A DNA stretch of 64,000 nucleotides from Arctopsyche grandis (lineage: Eukaryota > Arthropoda > Insecta > Trichoptera > Hydropsychidae). The stretch spans positions 21,665,001 through 21,729,000 of the forward strand of contig NC_135364.1 in the NCBI RefSeq assembly GCF_051622035.1. The letters run 5' to 3'. The notes under the pieces are model-generated. The model was not told the DNA's origin. It saw only the letters and a list, made by a program, of their open reading frames with translations, and did not search any database. Every line of letters begins with the position of its first letter. Position 1 is the first letter of the stretch. Position numbers and translations under genes: made by a program. This document shows, piece by piece, positions 61,011 to 64,000 of this stretch.

Positions 61011-63597
61011 ATGGCGCCCGGTATTCGAGCTGAAGCTTTAATATGCTGCTGCTGTTTACGAGAAACTGATCTCAATAGTCTAATGCTACCTAATCAGAAA
61101 CACGGAGACACCGAGATATATGCTGATATGATACAACAATGTTACGGTTTTCAGGTACACCATATTTTCATACAATATTCAAAATTTACTTAGCACAAAT
61201 ATTGAAAGACTAATTGGAAGTATGTTTGTCGAGTGAAATTAAATAACACGTGTAATTTTTTGACAAAATTCAAGAAGGATGTCAAAAATTATTTATGTGG
61301 TTTAGTTTCATCAGAGAAAACATGAGATAAATTAACATGCAAACTTATTTTATTATTTATATTTATGGCATATTTGTTTTCAGATAATAGCCGAAAACGA
61401 TAATTTTGAAAACAACTCGTATTTAATTTGTGATGTTTGCGTAATGCGACTCAGGGAAGCTTTATTACTACGTATTCAATTAGAAATTGCACGTGACTTC
61501 TTCCAAGAAAGTAAGCTTTTCAAATAACATATTCAGAATTGGTTACAGGTCATGTTTGATAGACCGGTCTTCAATTTTCGAAAAATTATACTACCTAGAT
61601 TTTTTCGTGAATCCATTAGAGTCAAAGTTGGACCAACCCAATGGCGTCTTCTTAATCTAGAAGAAGTATTACTCAAAGTACTGTAACGTGGGGATTATCA
61701 GCCGCCTAAAGTGCATTCGGGGGCTAACAATGGAGACCCCCAAATTGGTCTCCTTAGCGGGGCCCTAAGTGGTCGGCAGAATTCCTAGAACCCTGAGAGC
61801 GTGTGACCGCGAAAGCGTGACACTTGAAACTGTAGGTGCCTAAAAAATGGAGAAACAAACAGATCGAGGAAGCTGTAGTGAGTGACCTTCCTTTTTTAAG
61901 GAGGTACTTAGGCTATATCAGATTCATTCTGGAACGAGCGCTGGCTTTGTGTGGACCTCCTGAATCAGTCTTTCATTTGGATCCTCAACCCACCCCTACG
62001 CAACAGTACTTAACTATATCATCTTGGTCTCCGAATTGAATTTTTTCCTTGGATATTCAATAAACGTCCCAACCAAATTAACTGGCATTTTTCAATCTAC
62101 AGAATCAAGAGCTCAACACTTCCTTCTATATGTATATATAATATATATGTCTCGGCGCTTTTCTCTTAAAATACCTTCTAGTACTCTGAAGACATCTCAT
62201 TTCAGATATCTGTATTCTTGATCACAATCTCTTAGCCAATATTCATATGCTAGAGATCTGGCCAATATATAGCTTTGAAGACTTTATTTAGTTTAAGAAT
62301 ATCAAATTAAAAATTTATATCGTTACTAATTTCATATGTGTTTTCAGATTTTATCAAATGCAATTCTCATCATAAGGATATCTCTCAAACTAGTGAACTT
62401 CTTTCTATTATCGATGATGAAGACTTTTCTAGTGATAAAATCAATGATGAGCACTCTACAGATATTTATAACGAAAAATTTTGTCCACCATTCTATAACA
62501 ATATACCAGAGACACAATTTAAACAAAAAAGTAACAGAGTGGGTCCGAATAGTAAAACTAAAAGAACCAAATCATGTAATAAAAATGATAACGAAAGGTC
62601 TTCTAAGCGTATTAAGCTCGATTCAAATATCAAACAATCTAATGTTAGAAGTCACGGAAAAAAAGTTTTGCACAGTAATAGTAAAAAAGGTAAAGCACTT
62701 AAGAATAAAGCTAATAAATCCAGCAGTAAAAAGAAAATAAATGATTGTACTGAAAATATATTAGAATTTTCACCGAAACATAACAGAATCATAGAAGAAA
62801 TTGTGGAACATAACGACCACACCTATGCAATAACCAAATTTGATAAACCGTTTAAGTTAAATAAGAATGACGTCACGTGCAAAGTATGCAATGAGACATT
62901 CCCATATCACATGGCACTCGTCCGTCACATGTCCATTCATTTCACTAAATACGTTTGTCACATTTGCGGGTTTCGTTGCGCGACTAGACACAGTGTCCGA
63001 TCTCACATTCTGCTACACGAGAACCAGAGTTTGCAAACATGCGAAATATGCAATAAAACCGTGAAGGGTAATATCAATCTGCGAAAACACGTCCAACGAC
63101 ACATATCGAAACTCGTCTTCAGCTGTCCACAGTGCTCGGAGAGGTTTACCAGCTACATCGCCCGGGTGAGACATTTGCACAAGGTTCACAATGTCGCACC
63201 GCGTATGCACAAGTGTACACTTTGTCCCAAAGAATTTTCGTCGTCGAGTCATCTGTCGGAGCATACGAAGAAATATCACTTACTAGAAAGAAATCATAAA
63301 TGTCAGGAGTGTCCCAGCTGCTTCTATTCCGCTTACGAATTGAAAGAACATATGACGATGCACACCGGTGTTAAGAATTTCCATTGCAGTGTATGCAGTA
63401 AAACTTTTGCAAGACGCAGAACTTTGCAAGTGCACATGAAAATTCACAACAATGTTAAAGATCATGTGTGTGCCGTTTGTAACAAGGCGTTTAGGCAAAA
63501 AGGCACACTGAACAGTCATATGAAGTTGCATGAAAAAGTTCAAATTGAAATTATTTCCAATGATGACATTTACATGATACCAGAATTGTCCATATAA
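61011..63597 (+). CDS. ZAD plus C2H2 zinc-finger protein B
   Basis: Paralog of gene A; predicted nuclear DNA-binding protein of unknown target. Exons 61011-61154, 61384-61510 and 62348-63597, with the same intron phases (0 and 1), give 506 aa. The ZAD covers residues of about 9-88 (CCCC near residue 13, ICDVC in exon 2, then RLREALLLRIQLEIA). A serine/lysine-rich linker follows, then KLNKNDVTCKVCNETFPYH. Eight C2H2 fingers span about residues 266-490, ending HVCAVCNKAFRQKGTLNSH. Fingers 1, 7 and 8 are close to those of gene A. The middle fingers diverge more in their DNA-contact positions, so target specificity has probably shifted. Confidence 0.93.
61511..62347 (+). other. Intron 2 of ZAD gene B, with a GC-richer block
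   Basis: An 837-bp intron. Positions of about 61680-61990 are GC-richer than the surroundings (GATTATCAGCCGCCTAAAGT, GGGGCCCTAAGTGG) and could be an inserted element. No terminal repeats, target duplication or protein homology was found by eye. Confidence 0.55.
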
Positions 63598-64000
63598 AAT
63601 ATGCTTTTTAAAAAGTTTTGCTTTAAACGCATTTTTATATGAATTTTGTAACGTATAAAAATTAATACCTGTTCATTAAGTATTTAATAGTATATTTACG
63701 ACACACTTTATATGTTTCAATATTTATAGCTTTCTTAATAAAGATCTCAAAATAGAATCGCCCCAAATTGGGCGATAATAAACTATATTTTTGCTTATTT
63801 CAATCGTCAAAAGAATAAAATTCAACATTACAAGTGATCACACCAGTTTGTTCATACACGAACTATAGTTTAAGTCCTAGCATTCAAAACCTATCTTCAA
63901 ATAGACGCATGTCGTCACACGAAACTTTAATGTGTCAAAACCTTTGAGATATCAAAACGCCAAGTACATGTCAGTTACTGAGAGTTGGCGCGTTCTCATA
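63598..64000. other. 3' flank of ZAD gene B
   Basis: AATAAA hexamers at 63737-63742 and 63777-63782 are likely polyadenylation signals. Beyond them about 200 bp of unique sequence reach the window edge with no recognised gene. Confidence 0.65.

Noticed and set aside
61836-62039. 67-codon open frame in intron 2 of ZAD gene B
   Set aside because: No domain, no splice signals joining it to the gene, and length within chance expectation.

Overview
The window reads as one chromosome segment of an arthropod, most likely a holometabolous insect. It has spliced genes with short GT-AG introns, two ZAD/C2H2 zinc-finger paralogs, an STPR-repeat protein, TTAGG-like satellite DNA and typical insect transposons. 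The order cannot be fixed from sequence alone.

Left part (1-43.3 kb): satellite and transposon territory with no host gene recognised. An 85-bp satellite whose G-rich strand carries TTAGGTTAGGTTGGG fills about 20 kb on the left in one orientation (1-1913, 7473-25527, 32494-32584). It reappears on the right in the opposite orientation (34256-34857, 37409-37505, 38716-40483 and short remnants to 43291). Embedded in it are an apparently intact R1-clade non-LTR retrotransposon (1914-7472), a BEL/Pao LTR element with identical LTRs but a deleted RT core (25528-32493), an internally deleted R1 copy sitting at the orientation switch (32585-34255), a dead hAT element (34858-37408), a 5'-truncated second R1-clade family (40484-41379) and a Tc1/mariner element (41445-43228). 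The junctions of the three R1-clade insertions, the BEL element and the hAT element all fall in nearly the same ~15 bp of the 85-bp unit (around GTGAAGTTAGCACG). This is the most unusual pattern in the window. Two further tandem repeats (21 bp AT-rich; ~108 bp) lie at 37.5-38.7 kb.

Right part (43.6-64 kb): gene-bearing DNA. In order: a second Tc1-like element (43638-45209) about 40 bp past the stop of DIMT1; DIMT1 (minus, 5 exons, 306 aa), the rRNA dimethyladenosine transferase; a PIF/Harbinger relic (47432-48279); an STPR-repeat protein (plus, 5 predicted exons, 339 aa); MTR4/SKIV2L2 exosome helicase (minus, 15 exons, 1067 aa); and two tandem ZAD plus eight-finger C2H2 genes (plus, 494 and 506 aa). 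Transposons occupy introns and a 3' flank: a nonautonomous hAT with a Tc1 fragment inside MTR4 intron 1, an antisense tRNA-derived SINE in intron 1 of the first ZAD gene, and a long foldback element just after its stop codon.

DIMT1 and MTR4 both act in ribosomal RNA maturation and surveillance, but nothing here shows that they are co-regulated. Exon models were built by hand from splice consensus, reading-frame continuity and remembered family sequence. For DIMT1, MTR4 and both zinc-finger genes all exon phases close exactly.
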